Assembly (NCBI GenBank): GCA_028290765.1
Contig: JAQGJF010000883.1
Location: 1 to 19,902, forward strand
Direction: 5' to 3'
Length of the DNA: 19,902 nt
From: Tardiphaga sp.
GTDB lineage: Bacteria > Pseudomonadota > Alphaproteobacteria > Rhizobiales > Xanthobacteraceae
Shown piece after piece: positions 7,004 through 15,001 of the stretch (positions are counted from its first letter, which is position 1; every line of letters starts with the position of its first letter). Under the pieces are notes generated by a model, which was given only the letters and a program-made list of their open reading frames with translations, was not told the origin of the DNA and made no database searches. The position numbers and the translations under genes were made by a program.

Positions 7004-9067
7004 TCAGCGAATGTTGATCACGAGATTGCCGTGCCCGTCGACATGAGCGGTGCCGCTCGGGCCGACGACGGCCGTCGACTCGCGCTGTTCGACGATGGCC
7101 GGGCCCCTCACCGGCTGATCGACCGGCAGCTTGTAATGATCGTAGACCGGCGTTTCCGCGGTGGCGCCCAACTCGCTGAAATAGACAGATCGCCTGCCCT
7201 TGAGGGCGTCGGCGACCTCCGCTTGATGCGGGCGGGTGACCTTGTCCTTGCCGCCGCTGGAGCGCAGCCTCCACGTGATGACCTCGACGGAAGCCGATAC
7301 AGTACGGCCGAACAGCTCGCGGTAGAGCTTGGTGAAATTATCCAGGAGCTGCCGGAGAAATCTGTCCGTCGGGAGACTGCGATCGGGCAACTCGACCGTA
7401 ATCTCGTGGCCCTGCCCGACATAGCGCATGTCGACGGTGTAACGGTTGGTGATCGCCTCCCTGGCGACGCCGGCGGCGCTGACGACCTCGGCCCCTTGGG
7501 TGGCCAGTTCGTCGAGCAGCCGGAGCATCTGGTCGAAATCCCAATTGTCCATGCCCATCGGAAAGCTGGCGGACAGATCCACCGCGACAGGCGCAATAAG
7601 GAGCCCGATCGCCGAGGTGACCCCGGCGCCGGCCGGACAGATGATGCGCTTGATGCCGAGCGTGCGGGCGATCCCGTAGGCGTGGACCGGACCGGCCCCG
7701 CCGAAAGCCACCATCGGCAGGGAACGGGGATCGACGCCAAGATCGGTCGCATGCATGGCCGCAGCCTTGCTCATGGATTCGTTGACGAGGTCGTGGATGC
7801 CCCAGGCGCAGCGTTCGACGCTGACGTTAAGCGAGTTGGCGAGCCTGGACATCGCTTCCTGAGCCGCATCTTTCGAGACCTTGAACGAGCCGCCGACAAA
7901 GGATTCGACCCCCATATAGCCGAGCAGGATGTCGGCGTCGGTGACGGTCGGCTCGGTGCCGCCGCGCTGGTAGGCCGCCGGCCCCGGAAGCGCGCCTGCC
8001 GAGCGCGGGCCGACATCGAGCAGGCCGAGCGGGTTCTTCACCGCGATGGACCCGCCGCCCGCACCAATCTCGATCATCTGGATCGATTGGATCTTGAGCG
8101 GGAAGCCGGAGCCTTTGCGGAAGCGCTGGTAGTGCGCCACTTCGAGATCGGTGCCGACGGTTGGCTCGCCATTCGGGATGAGGCAGAGCTTGGCCGTGGT
8201 GCCCCCCATGTCGAACGACAATACGCTCGCCTCGCCGGCAATCCTGCCGAACTCGGCAGCCGCAACTGCGCCGGCAGCCGGACCCGATTCAATCAGACGG
8301 ACCGGCAGTTCGGCGGCGCGGCGGCTCGGAACGAGGCCACCGGACGACGTCATCCACAGCACCTGCTGGGCAATACCCTTGCCGGCGAATTCGCGCTGCA
8401 GGTGGTCGACATGCCCGGCCATCTGCGGCCGGGTATAGGCATTGACGACGGTCGTCGAGGCGCGATCGAACTCGCGCACTTCCGGACAGACTTCCGAAGA
8501 AAGCGAAACAAAGATGTCGGGGCTCTCTTCCCGCAGCAGTGCGGCAATGCGCTGCTCATGCGCCGGGTATTTGTAAGCATGCAACAAGCAGACGGCGACG
8601 GATTTGATGCCCTTGCTGCGCAGCCGTCCAGCGATCTCGCGGATGGTGTCTTCCTTCAACTCAGCGATCACGGCGCCGTCGGCTGTGATGCGTTCCTCGG
8701 CGCCGAAACTGTTGGCACGCGTGACCAGCGGATCGGGATATCTGAGGTTCAGGTCATAGAGGTCGTAACGGCCCTCGTTGCGGATGCGCAGCATGTCCTG
8801 GAAGCCGGCGGTCGAGATAAAGCCGGTTTCCACGCCCTTGCGTTCGAGAACGGCGTTGGTCACGACGGTCGTGGCGCCAAGCACCTGGAGCTTTGCGAGG
8901 TCGATAGCGCTGCCAAACCGGTCGAGCAGCTCGGTCGCGCCCTGGACCACAGCCTCGGCTGGATTGCTCGGCGTGCTCAATACCTTGTGCAGATGCAATT
9001 CACCGTCGTCATCAAGAAGCGCAAAATCGGTAAAGGTGCCCCCGGTATCGAATGCGAGCTTGGCCAT
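7004..9067 (-). CDS. Hydantoinase/oxoprolinase family protein (HyuA subunit)
   Basis: A 687-residue ATP-binding subunit of the HyuA family. The actin-like ATPase phosphate loops are visible as DTGGTFTD (7-14) and DMGGTTAK (286-293). ESGPAAGA (260-267) and a later GGAGPVHAYG are also conserved. The family phosphorylates an amide or ketone oxygen so that a ring or C-N bond can be opened, or a carboxyl group added, together with HyuB. The start at 9067 has a GAGGAAA five bases upstream and begins directly with the conserved first strand. An in-frame codon 33 residues earlier is rejected because that stretch shows no family similarity. It is the first gene of the downstream operon and is preceded by the shared 41-bp block at 9207-9247. 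Confidence 0.94.
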   Translation of the reverse strand: MAKLAFDTGGTFTDFALLDDDGELHLHKVLSTPSNPAEAVVQGATELLDRFGSAIDLAKLQVLGATTVVTNAVLERKGVETGFISTAGFQDMLRIRNEGRYDLYDLNLRYPDPLVTRANSFGAEERITADGAVIAELKEDTIREIAGRLRSKGIKSVAVCLLHAYKYPAHEQRIAALLREESPDIFVSLSSEVCPEVREFDRASTTVVNAYTRPQMAGHVDHLQREFAGKGIAQQVLWMTSSGGLVPSRRAAELPVRLIESGPAAGAVAAAEFGRIAGEASVLSFDMGGTTAKLCLIPNGEPTVGTDLEVAHYQRFRKGSGFPLKIQSIQMIEIGAGGGSIAVKNPLGLLDVGPRSAGALPGPAAYQRGGTEPTVTDADILLGYMGVESFVGGSFKVSKDAAQEAMSRLANSLNVSVERCAWGIHDLVNESMSKAAAMHATDLGVDPRSLPMVAFGGAGPVHAYGIARTLGIKRIICPAGAGVTSAIGLLIAPVAVDLSASFPMGMDNWDFDQMLRLLDELATQGAEVVSAAGVAREAITNRYTVDMRYVGQGHEITVELPDRSLPTDRFLRQLLDNFTKLYRELFGRTVSASVEVITWRLRSSGGKDKVTRPHQAEVADALKGRRSVYFSELGATAETPVYDHYKLPVDQPVRGPAIVEQRESTAVVGPSGTAHVDGHGNLVINIR

Positions 9068-9301
9068 TGTTTCCTCGAAGCGGGCAGTTTTGCAGACAGC
9101 GCAGGAACGTTCCGGACGAGCCCGACGGGGTCGTTCATAATCGAGTCCGGACGGCCGGAATCCCACGGTATCGTTTGAAGGTTAGGGGATGCAGCCGACA
9201 CCAGCCAACACAAGTGCGGTCTGCCGCTATAGACTTTACTTATGGCGCGGCCGGCTCGGACGCTTCTCGTTCCGGACACCGGCGAGCGCCATCATGGGAA
9301 G
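9068..9301 (-). promoter_or_regulatory. Promoter region of the hyuA-led operon
   Basis: This is 234 bases between the lysR stop and hyuA. It contains block copy A (9207-9247). On the minus strand a TTGTGT at 9212-9207 lies 24-29 bases downstream of the centre of the T-N11-A core. That would suit a -35 box with the regulator centred near -59, as in many LysR-activated promoters. I see no convincing -10 box. I see no terminator for lysR, so some readthrough from the upstream operon is possible. Confidence 0.5.
9207..9247 (-). promoter_or_regulatory. Putative LysR-type operator, copy A (shared 41-bp block)
   Basis: This block is identical at 36 of 41 positions to copy B (16341-16381). Invariant parts on the plus strand are AACACAA, TGC, TCTGCCGCTATAG and TTTACTTATGGCG. 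The core ATA (9229-9231), nine bases, TAT (9241-9243) is a LysR-type T-N11-A box. It ends 139 bases upstream of the hyuA start codon. That the LysR protein encoded next to it binds here is inferred. Confidence 0.65.
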
Positions 9302-10240
9302 CTAGGCTTTCCGAATTCCTTGCGGGTGCTTGCGCATGAGTTTCTCGACAACGTCGAGAAGCACCGATCGGACCGCCAGTGCGGGTTCCGACAATGGAAG
9401 ATGATCCGACGTGCAAAGCGAGACCGTGGCCTCGATCACGGGGCGGGCCAGACGCCTGATATCGGCTCCGGCAAAACTCGAGGCGCCGGCGGCGACGGAA
9501 GCAGGAAGTATCGTCGAACCAAGGCCGTCCATGACGGCCGCGCCGAGCGACGAAACCGACTCGATTTCGTAGACGACGTTGGGCACGACACGCGCCCGGG
9601 ACAAGGATTCGTCGATCAGACGGCGCAGGAAATGGCCCCTGCTCGGCAAGAGAAGCGGCACATCGGCAAGCGCCGAAAGCGGCAGCGATTCTGTCGATGG
9701 TTTGTCGAATACGGTACCCGGGGGCGACACCAAGAACAGTTCTTCTCGGAACAAGGGTTGCAGCGTAACCCCCTTGATCGGTTCAGAGCCATAGATGATG
9801 GCCATGTCCATCTTGCCCGTCATGATCAGCTCGCTCAACACGTGACCAAAGCTGTCGTTGATATGGACGATGATCTGGGGATGAAGCGCTTTCATCTCCT
9901 TCAGGATCGGCAGCGACAGCGCACTCGACGTCGAATAGGTCGCAAGGCCGATCGAGACGCGTCCGGCCACCGATTTTGAAGATTTATCGATGTCGGTCTT
10001 TGCCTGCTCGATCTGTTTCAGCAGCAACTGGGCGTGTCGATACAGAACGAGGCCGGCCTCGGTTGGCGTAATGCCGTGATTGCTGCGCGTCAGCAGTTTG
10101 TGCTTGAAATGGCTCTCGAGTGCTGCGATCTGCTGGGACAGCGCGGGCTGAGCGGTACGCAGAATGCTGGCGGCGCGCGATACGCTGCCGGCGTCGACGA
10201 TCTTCACGAAACTCTTCAGTTTTCTGAAATCAACGCTCAT
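9302..10240 (-). CDS. LysR family transcriptional regulator
   Basis: A 312-residue LysR-type regulator. Residues about 4-63 form the winged helix-turn-helix (FRKLKSFVKIVDAGSVSRAAS, then a QPALSQQIAALE recognition helix), followed by a linker helix and a periplasmic-binding-protein-like effector domain to the C-terminus. LysR proteins are usually tetrameric activators that respond to a pathway substrate or intermediate. The gene lies at the end of the importer operon and directly before the hyu operon promoter, all in the same direction rather than divergent. It is the only transcription regulator of the island and the natural candidate to read the 41-bp blocks at 9207-9247 and 16341-16381. 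The start at 10240 fits the family N-terminus; its ribosome binding site is weak. An extension of 19 codons upstream is not supported by similarity. Confidence 0.93.
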   Translation of the reverse strand: MSVDFRKLKSFVKIVDAGSVSRAASILRTAQPALSQQIAALESHFKHKLLTRSNHGITPTEAGLVLYRHAQLLLKQIEQAKTDIDKSSKSVAGRVSIGLATYSTSSALSLPILKEMKALHPQIIVHINDSFGHVLSELIMTGKMDMAIIYGSEPIKGVTLQPLFREELFLVSPPGTVFDKPSTESLPLSALADVPLLLPSRGHFLRRLIDESLSRARVVPNVVYEIESVSSLGAAVMDGLGSTILPASVAAGASSFAGADIRRLARPVIEATVSLCTSDHLPLSEPALAVRSVLLDVVEKLMRKHPQGIRKA

Positions 10241-10312
10241 GGTTCGCCGTTTCGCCGAATGATCCGAAAGACTAGGGCGGTCACGGCAAGAGAACAAGGC
10301 GCTCCAGCAATT

Positions 10313-11521
10313 TCAACGCAGATCGGAGCAAGCCTTTTCGATGCGGTCGCACGCCTCCCTGATCGTTTCCATCGATGTTGCGATCGACAGCCGGAAATAA
10401 GGAGAAAGCCCATAGGCCGCCCCATGCACGGAGGCGACCCCGCCCTTGTCCAACAGATAGAGAACGAAGTCGAGATCGCTGTCGATCGTCTTGCCATCCG
10501 GGGTGATCTTGCCGATCGCGCCCGCGCAGTTCGGATAGAGATAGAACGCACCGTCCGGCACGAGGCAGGACAGCTGGGGCACTTTGTTCAGGCGAGCGCA
10601 GGCGTAGTCGCGGCGCTCCCGGTAGACCTTGACGCTTTCCGCGACGAAAGCCTGATCGCTTGCAAGCGCATGCGCTGCAGCGGCCTGGCTGATCGACGAC
10701 GGACAGGAGGACATCTGCGACTGCAGCTTGTTGATGGCCGCGATCAGCCCGGCCGGACCGGCCGCATAGCCGATACGCCAGCCCGTCATGGCGTAGGATT
10801 TCGACACACCATTGGCGAGAAGGATGCGGTCCTTCAACGAAGGTACCACTGCCGCAAGCGTCGTCATCGGCTCGTCGCGAAACCAGATCTGATCGTAGAT
10901 TTCGTCGGACAGCACCATGACATGCGGATGGCGAATCAGCACTTCGCCCAGCTCCTCGAGTTCAGCCTGGGCATAGGCTGCGCCGGTCGGGTTCGAGGGC
11001 GTATTCAGGATCACCCATCGCGTCCGCGGCGTGATGGCGGCCTCCAACGCCGCCGGAGTCAGCTTGAAACCAACATTGTGGGAACACGCGACGATGACGG
11101 GCTTGCCGTCATTGGCGATGACCATATCGGGATAGGACACCCAGTACGGTGCGGGAATGATGACTTCCGCCCCCTCCTCAACGCTTGCCATCAATGCCAG
11201 GAAAAGGATCTGCTTGGCGCCGCCACCGACACCAATTTCGTTATCCGCGTATTCGAGTCCGAGCCGGCGCTTGAAATCCGCGAGGATCGCCTGGCGCAGC
11301 GCCGGCGTTCCGTTGACGGCTGTATACTTCGTTTCGCCTCTGTCGATCGCCGTATGGGCAGCCGCCTTGACGTGGTCAGGAGTGTCGAAATCCGGCTCGC
11401 CGATCGTCATATCGACGATGTCATGGCCGGCGGCCTTCAACTCGCGAACGCGGGCGGCGGCCGCGGTGGTCGGAGAAATCTTGATGCGCGATACGCGCGC
11501 GGCGGGTACGAAGACGGTCAC
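10313..11521 (-). CDS. Class I pyridoxal-phosphate aminotransferase (aspartate aminotransferase-like)
   Basis: A 402-residue fold-type I transaminase. Features are IGEPDFDTP near the N-terminus, NPSNPTG-like NTPSNPTG (173-180), Asp206 and Tyr209 contacting the cofactor, the PLP-binding Lys241 in GVSKSYAMTGWRIGY, and a late arginine in YFRLS for the substrate carboxylate. It moves an amino group between an amino acid and a keto acid in the cytosol. The family covers aspartate, aromatic and other amino acids, so the substrate is open. It starts with GTG at 11521; AAGGA lies about eight bases upstream. It follows the importer genes after a 66-base gap that holds a hairpin. In this setting it probably removes or supplies the amino group of the imported compound rather than serving general metabolism. 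Confidence 0.92.
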   Translation of the reverse strand: MTVFVPAARVSRIKISPTTAAAARVRELKAAGHDIVDMTIGEPDFDTPDHVKAAAHTAIDRGETKYTAVNGTPALRQAILADFKRRLGLEYADNEIGVGGGAKQILFLALMASVEEGAEVIIPAPYWVSYPDMVIANDGKPVIVACSHNVGFKLTPAALEAAITPRTRWVILNTPSNPTGAAYAQAELEELGEVLIRHPHVMVLSDEIYDQIWFRDEPMTTLAAVVPSLKDRILLANGVSKSYAMTGWRIGYAAGPAGLIAAINKLQSQMSSCPSSISQAAAAHALASDQAFVAESVKVYRERRDYACARLNKVPQLSCLVPDGAFYLYPNCAGAIGKITPDGKTIDSDLDFVLYLLDKGGVASVHGAAYGLSPYFRLSIATSMETIREACDRIEKACSDLR

Positions 11522-11558
11522 TTTATATTCCTTTGAACTGCGAAAGGTGTCGTATTCG

Positions 11559-11585
11559 ATCGCCGCGACGCGCGAACGCGGCGAT
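11559..11585. other. Hairpin between livF and the aminotransferase gene
   Basis: ATCGCCGCG (11559-11567) pairs perfectly with CGCGGCGAT (11577-11585) around a nine-base loop, just after the livF stop. No T tract follows on the minus strand, so it is more likely an RNA-stability or partial attenuation element than a full terminator. Confidence 0.45.
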
Positions 11586-11587
11586 GA

Positions 11588-12343
11588 TCAGTGTTCCGCC
11601 TGGGTCTCGCCCCGCATCCGGCCGGTCAGGAAGAGCTCGCCGAGTTCGTCGTGGGTGATGTCCGCGGGCCTGCCGTCCCAGATCACCTTGCCGAGACGCA
11701 GGATCACCGCGCGATGCGCCACCTCCATTGCCTTCTTGGTGTTCTGCTCGACAAGCAGGATGGTTTGACCGCCGGCATTGATGCGCAGAAGCTCGTCGAA
11801 GACGATTCCGATCGCCGCGGGAGACAGGCCGACCGAGGGCTCGTCGACGAGCAGAATCTTCGGCCGCTGCAGGACGGCCATCGCGACTTCGAGCAATTGC
11901 TGCTCGCCGCCGGACATGTTGCCCGCGAGCGTGTTGCGACGCGCCTTCAGGATCGGAAACAGGTCATAGACATAGTCCCGGTCGGCCTTCACCCTGGCAT
12001 CGCGGAGCGTATAGGCGGCCATCTGGAGATTTTCGTCGATCGTCATGACCGGAAAGTTGCAGCGGCCCTGCGGCACGAAGGAGATGCCTTCGGCCAGGAT
12101 AGAACGCGACTTGTAGCCGGCGATATTCCTGCCCTGCCAGTCGATGCTGCCGCCCTTGATCGTCGTCATCCCGTAAAGCGACTTCAGGAGCGTTGACTTG
12201 CCCGCGCCGTTTGGCCCCAACAGGGCGACAAACTGTCCCTGCGGCACCTCGAGATCGACACCGTTCAGGATGTCGAGAGAGCCGTAGCCGGCGCGCAGAC
12301 CTTTGATCGAGAGACTTTTGATCGAAAGATTTGGATCAACCAC
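11588..12343 (-). CDS. livF: ABC transporter ATP-binding protein, LivF type
   Basis: A 251-residue ATPase of the branched-chain-amino-acid-type (HAAT) importer family. It has Walker A GPNGAGKST (43-51), signature MSGGEQQ (143-149) and Walker B ILLVDEP (163-169), with the LivF-like PQGRCNFPVMTIDENL segment between. The GTG at 12343 is chosen as start: GGGAGG lies nine bases upstream and it overlaps the livG stop by eight bases, which indicates translational coupling. A longer ATG-initiated reading would run inside livG and has no family similarity. With LivG it powers the permease pair. The symbol gives the subunit type only; substrates of these importers range from branched-chain amino acids to amides, urea, aromatic acids and other small molecules. 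Confidence 0.9.
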   Translation of the reverse strand: MVDPNLSIKSLSIKGLRAGYGSLDILNGVDLEVPQGQFVALLGPNGAGKSTLLKSLYGMTTIKGGSIDWQGRNIAGYKSRSILAEGISFVPQGRCNFPVMTIDENLQMAAYTLRDARVKADRDYVYDLFPILKARRNTLAGNMSGGEQQLLEVAMAVLQRPKILLVDEPSVGLSPAAIGIVFDELLRINAGGQTILLVEQNTKKAMEVAHRAVILRLGKVIWDGRPADITHDELGELFLTGRMRGETQAEH

Positions 12344-13106
12344 CGAGATAGGCCTCCCGCACCGCCTGGTTATGAACGATTTCGTCGGGTGTCCCTTCGG
12401 CCAGTTTGCGCCCCTGATCGAGCACGACGATGCGCTCGCAGATGTCGGTGACGACATCGATATTGTGCTCGATCACCAGAAAGCTGACGCCGAATTTTTC
12501 GTTGGCGAAGCGGATGCTCTCGACCACGCGCTCGATCAGCTTGGGATTGATGCCGGCCATCGGCTCGTCGAGCAGGATGAGCTTGGGCTCCGGCATCAGC
12601 ATGGACGCGAACTGGATGAGCTTCTGCTGGCCACCCGACAGTTTCCCCGCCGGCTGGTGACGCACATCCCAAAGTCCGGCGATCTTGATCAGCTCGCGCG
12701 CGCGTTCCCTCAACGCCTCGACACGATCCCGCGCCGTGGCTCCGATCCCGAACGTGGACCAGAGGCCTGGAAAGGTGAACATCTGGCCGGCAATGACGAG
12801 GTTCTCCTCGACATCAAGGGCATTGAACACCACGGTCTTCTGGAAGGAGCGCAGCATGCGGCCCTCGCGGGCGATGCGATTGAGCGTCCACCCGGTAATG
12901 TCCTGACCGTCGAGTTTGACCGTGCCGGCGTCCGGCTTGGTCAGGCCGGACGCGCAGTCGAAAAAGGTCGACTTGCCCGATCCATTCGGACCGATGAGCC
13001 CGCAGATCTCGCCGCGATTGACCTGCAGATGGACATTGTCGACCGCGCGGACCGCGCCGTAGGATTTGTTCAACCCGGAAATTTCAAGAATGGGCAGACC
13101 GGTCAT
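12336..13106 (-). CDS. livG: ABC transporter ATP-binding protein, LivG type
   Basis: A 256-residue ATPase with Walker A GPNGSGKST (39-47), signature LSGGQQ (156-161), Walker B LILLDEP (176-182) and the LivG-typical MAGINPKLIERV and IEHNIDVV segments, ending in an EAYLGG tail. The start ATG at 13106 overlaps the livM stop as ATGA, and AAGGAG precedes it. It belongs to the five-gene importer with the binding protein, LivH, LivM and LivF. It acts on the cytosolic face of the inner membrane. Confidence 0.93.
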   Translation of the reverse strand: MTGLPILEISGLNKSYGAVRAVDNVHLQVNRGEICGLIGPNGSGKSTFFDCASGLTKPDAGTVKLDGQDITGWTLNRIAREGRMLRSFQKTVVFNALDVEENLVIAGQMFTFPGLWSTFGIGATARDRVEALRERARELIKIAGLWDVRHQPAGKLSGGQQKLIQFASMLMPEPKLILLDEPMAGINPKLIERVVESIRFANEKFGVSFLVIEHNIDVVTDICERIVVLDQGRKLAEGTPDEIVHNQAVREAYLGG

Positions 13107-14089
13107 TTCCGCTCCTTGAGAAAAGACCAGAAGCGATCGATGAGCGGCGCGAACCCCTTCGGGAACCAGAACACCAGCGCCAGCAGGCAGAGCCCGTACG
13201 CGATCATTCGAACCTCGGGCGCGACGCGAAGAGCCTCGGAGAGCCCGACGAACAGCAAACTGCCGAATACGACACCAGAAATCGTTCCAGCGCCGCCGCC
13301 GAGGACGATGATGAGCATCGTCGTCGAATAATACATCTGGAAAGTGAGCGGGCTGACCACCGTCAGGTAATGCGCATAAACGCTTCCGCCCAGGCCCGCG
13401 AAAGCGGCGCTGATCATGAACACCACCAGCTTGTAGCTCCAGGTCGGAATGCCGACGGATTCGGCCAGCGTCTCGTTCTCACGGATCGCAATCATGTTGC
13501 GCCCGGCCGCCGAGCGCACGATCAGATAGGCCGCGAGCGTGGCAATCGCGGCAATGACGAGCACCAGGTAATAGAAGCTCGTCGTTCCCGAGATTGTGAA
13601 TGATGCCGGCCCCAACGCGAAATACGGCTTGGGAATGCCCGACAGCCCCATGTCGCCTCTGGTGAGGTTGATCCAGTTCTTGGCGATGGCCTGCCCGATG
13701 ATGACGAAGCCAAGCGTGCACATCACGAAGGACGTGGCGCGCAGCCTGAGCGCCGGGATGCCGAGCGGCAGCGCAATCGCGCCGGCGACGACCCCGGCCG
13801 CAACGAGGTTCAGATAAAAGGGCGTGCCGAAATGCACAGCCATCAGTGCGGAAGTGTAGGCGCCAATGCCGAAGAACGCCGCCTGCGCCAGGGACAGCAG
13901 GCCAGTATAGCCGACAAGCAGATTGAGACCGTGGGCCGGCAAGAGAAAGATCAGCGCGATGATGATCGCGTGCAAGGCATAATTGCCGAGGAACAATGGG
14001 GCCAGACAGGCGGCTGCCGCGAGCACGACGCCGAACGGCAGCCGAAGATCGCGTCCGGGCGCCGGGAGTGAGAGATCGTTGGGTGACAT
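13103..14089 (-). CDS. livM: ABC transporter permease, LivM type
   Basis: A 328-residue inner-membrane permease with about ten hydrophobic segments and the family stretch GLNLLVGYTGLLSLAQAAFFGIGAY. The first 20 or so residues are hydrophilic. The ATG at 14089 is chosen because GAGGA precedes it and it lies 17 bases after the livH stop; a 478-codon open frame continues upstream through livH in the wrong frame and is not real. It ends by overlapping livG (ATGA). It forms the membrane channel together with LivH. Confidence 0.92.
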   Translation of the reverse strand: MSPNDLSLPAPGRDLRLPFGVVLAAAACLAPLFLGNYALHAIIIALIFLLPAHGLNLLVGYTGLLSLAQAAFFGIGAYTSALMAVHFGTPFYLNLVAAGVVAGAIALPLGIPALRLRATSFVMCTLGFVIIGQAIAKNWINLTRGDMGLSGIPKPYFALGPASFTISGTTSFYYLVLVIAAIATLAAYLIVRSAAGRNMIAIRENETLAESVGIPTWSYKLVVFMISAAFAGLGGSVYAHYLTVVSPLTFQMYYSTTMLIIVLGGGAGTISGVVFGSLLFVGLSEALRVAPEVRMIAYGLCLLALVFWFPKGFAPLIDRFWSFLKERK

Positions 14090-14106
14090 CGTCTGTCCTC
14101 GATCAA

Positions 14107-14979
14107 TCAGAAGCGGGCTTGCGCAGAGAAAAGGCCGTGGGGGCGCCACATCAATACGAGCATCAATGTCGCGAACCCGACGGTGTCGCGGAACTGCAGG
14201 CCGACATAGGTCGCCACCAGGCTTTCCGCGATGCCGAGGATCATCGCCGCGAAGAACGTGCCGCGGACATTGCCGAGTCCTCCCATGATGATGACCGGCA
14301 AGGTCTTGAAGGTGATGATTTCGCCCATCCCGCCGTAGACACTCACATTCACCGGCGCCGTCAGCACGCCAGACAACGCAGCCAGGCAGGCTCCGAGAAT
14401 GAACGTCCGAAGCGCGACCTGGGGCACGTCGATGCCGACAACCGCGCAACATTCGATGTTCTGCGACACCGCGCGCATGGCCTTGCCCATGCGGCTGTAG
14501 GTGACCATCAATTCCAGCCCGACGAAGACCAGAATGCACACGATGATGATCAAGACGCGCTGCTCTGCCAGCGTGAAGCCGAAGATTGAAACTGGCTCGA
14601 TGTAGCCGCCGGAGAAAAATTTATAGCCGCCGCCGAAGACGAGAATCACGGTGTTCTGCAGGACCAGCGCGATGCCGAGCGTCGCCAGCACTCCGGTTTC
14701 CGGCGGCGCGCCCACGATGCGTTGCATCACGAACCTTCCGACGACGACGGCAATGACCGCGGTTGCCGCCACGCCAATCACGATGGCAACGGGATACGGC
14801 AGTTCCAGATATTCGATCGCAAACCAGGCACCAAAGGTGCCCAGCATGTAGTATTCGCCATGCGCGAAATTGATGGCGCGCAGAACACCGAAGATCATCG
14901 TCATTCCAACGGCGACGATGGCGTAGACGGAGCCGGAAACGATGCCGTTGACGATCTGCTCGAAGATCGCGGACAACAT
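14107..14979 (-). CDS. livH: ABC transporter permease, LivH type
   Basis: A 290-residue hydrophobic permease of the HAAT family. The N-terminal NGIVSGSVYAIVAVGMTMIFGVLRAINFAHGE block is the LivH hallmark (shown here in short form: GMTMIFGVLRAINFAHGE). It has about eight membrane segments. The ATG at 14979 follows the binding-protein stop by 22 bases; a GAGAGGGG stretch serves as ribosome binding site. It pairs with LivM. It is the second gene of the importer operon. Confidence 0.92.
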   Translation of the reverse strand: MLSAIFEQIVNGIVSGSVYAIVAVGMTMIFGVLRAINFAHGEYYMLGTFGAWFAIEYLELPYPVAIVIGVAATAVIAVVVGRFVMQRIVGAPPETGVLATLGIALVLQNTVILVFGGGYKFFSGGYIEPVSIFGFTLAEQRVLIIIVCILVFVGLELMVTYSRMGKAMRAVSQNIECCAVVGIDVPQVALRTFILGACLAALSGVLTAPVNVSVYGGMGEIITFKTLPVIIMGGLGNVRGTFFAAMILGIAESLVATYVGLQFRDTVGFATLMLVLMWRPHGLFSAQARF

Positions 14980-15001
14980 TTCGGTTACCCCTCTCTCGCG
15001 T

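Noticed and set aside
5315..9067. Calling the cluster a hydantoin utilisation operon
   Set aside because: No cyclic hydantoinase, N-carbamoylase or hydantoin racemase gene is present; only the ATP-dependent HyuA/HyuB family is.
5279..9178. A 1299-codon open frame on the plus strand opposite hyuB and hyuA
   Set aside because: It is an antisense shadow of two clear GC-rich genes. Its translation is full of Arg, Asp, His and Val with no family motifs, and it spans across the boundary of two genes on the other strand.
10034..11536. A 500-codon plus-strand frame opposite lysR and the aminotransferase
   Set aside because: Antisense to two well-supported genes; composition is arginine-rich and no motif is recognisable.
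12303..13331. A 342-codon plus-strand frame opposite livF, livG and livM
   Set aside because: Antisense to Walker A and B containing genes; no motif of its own.
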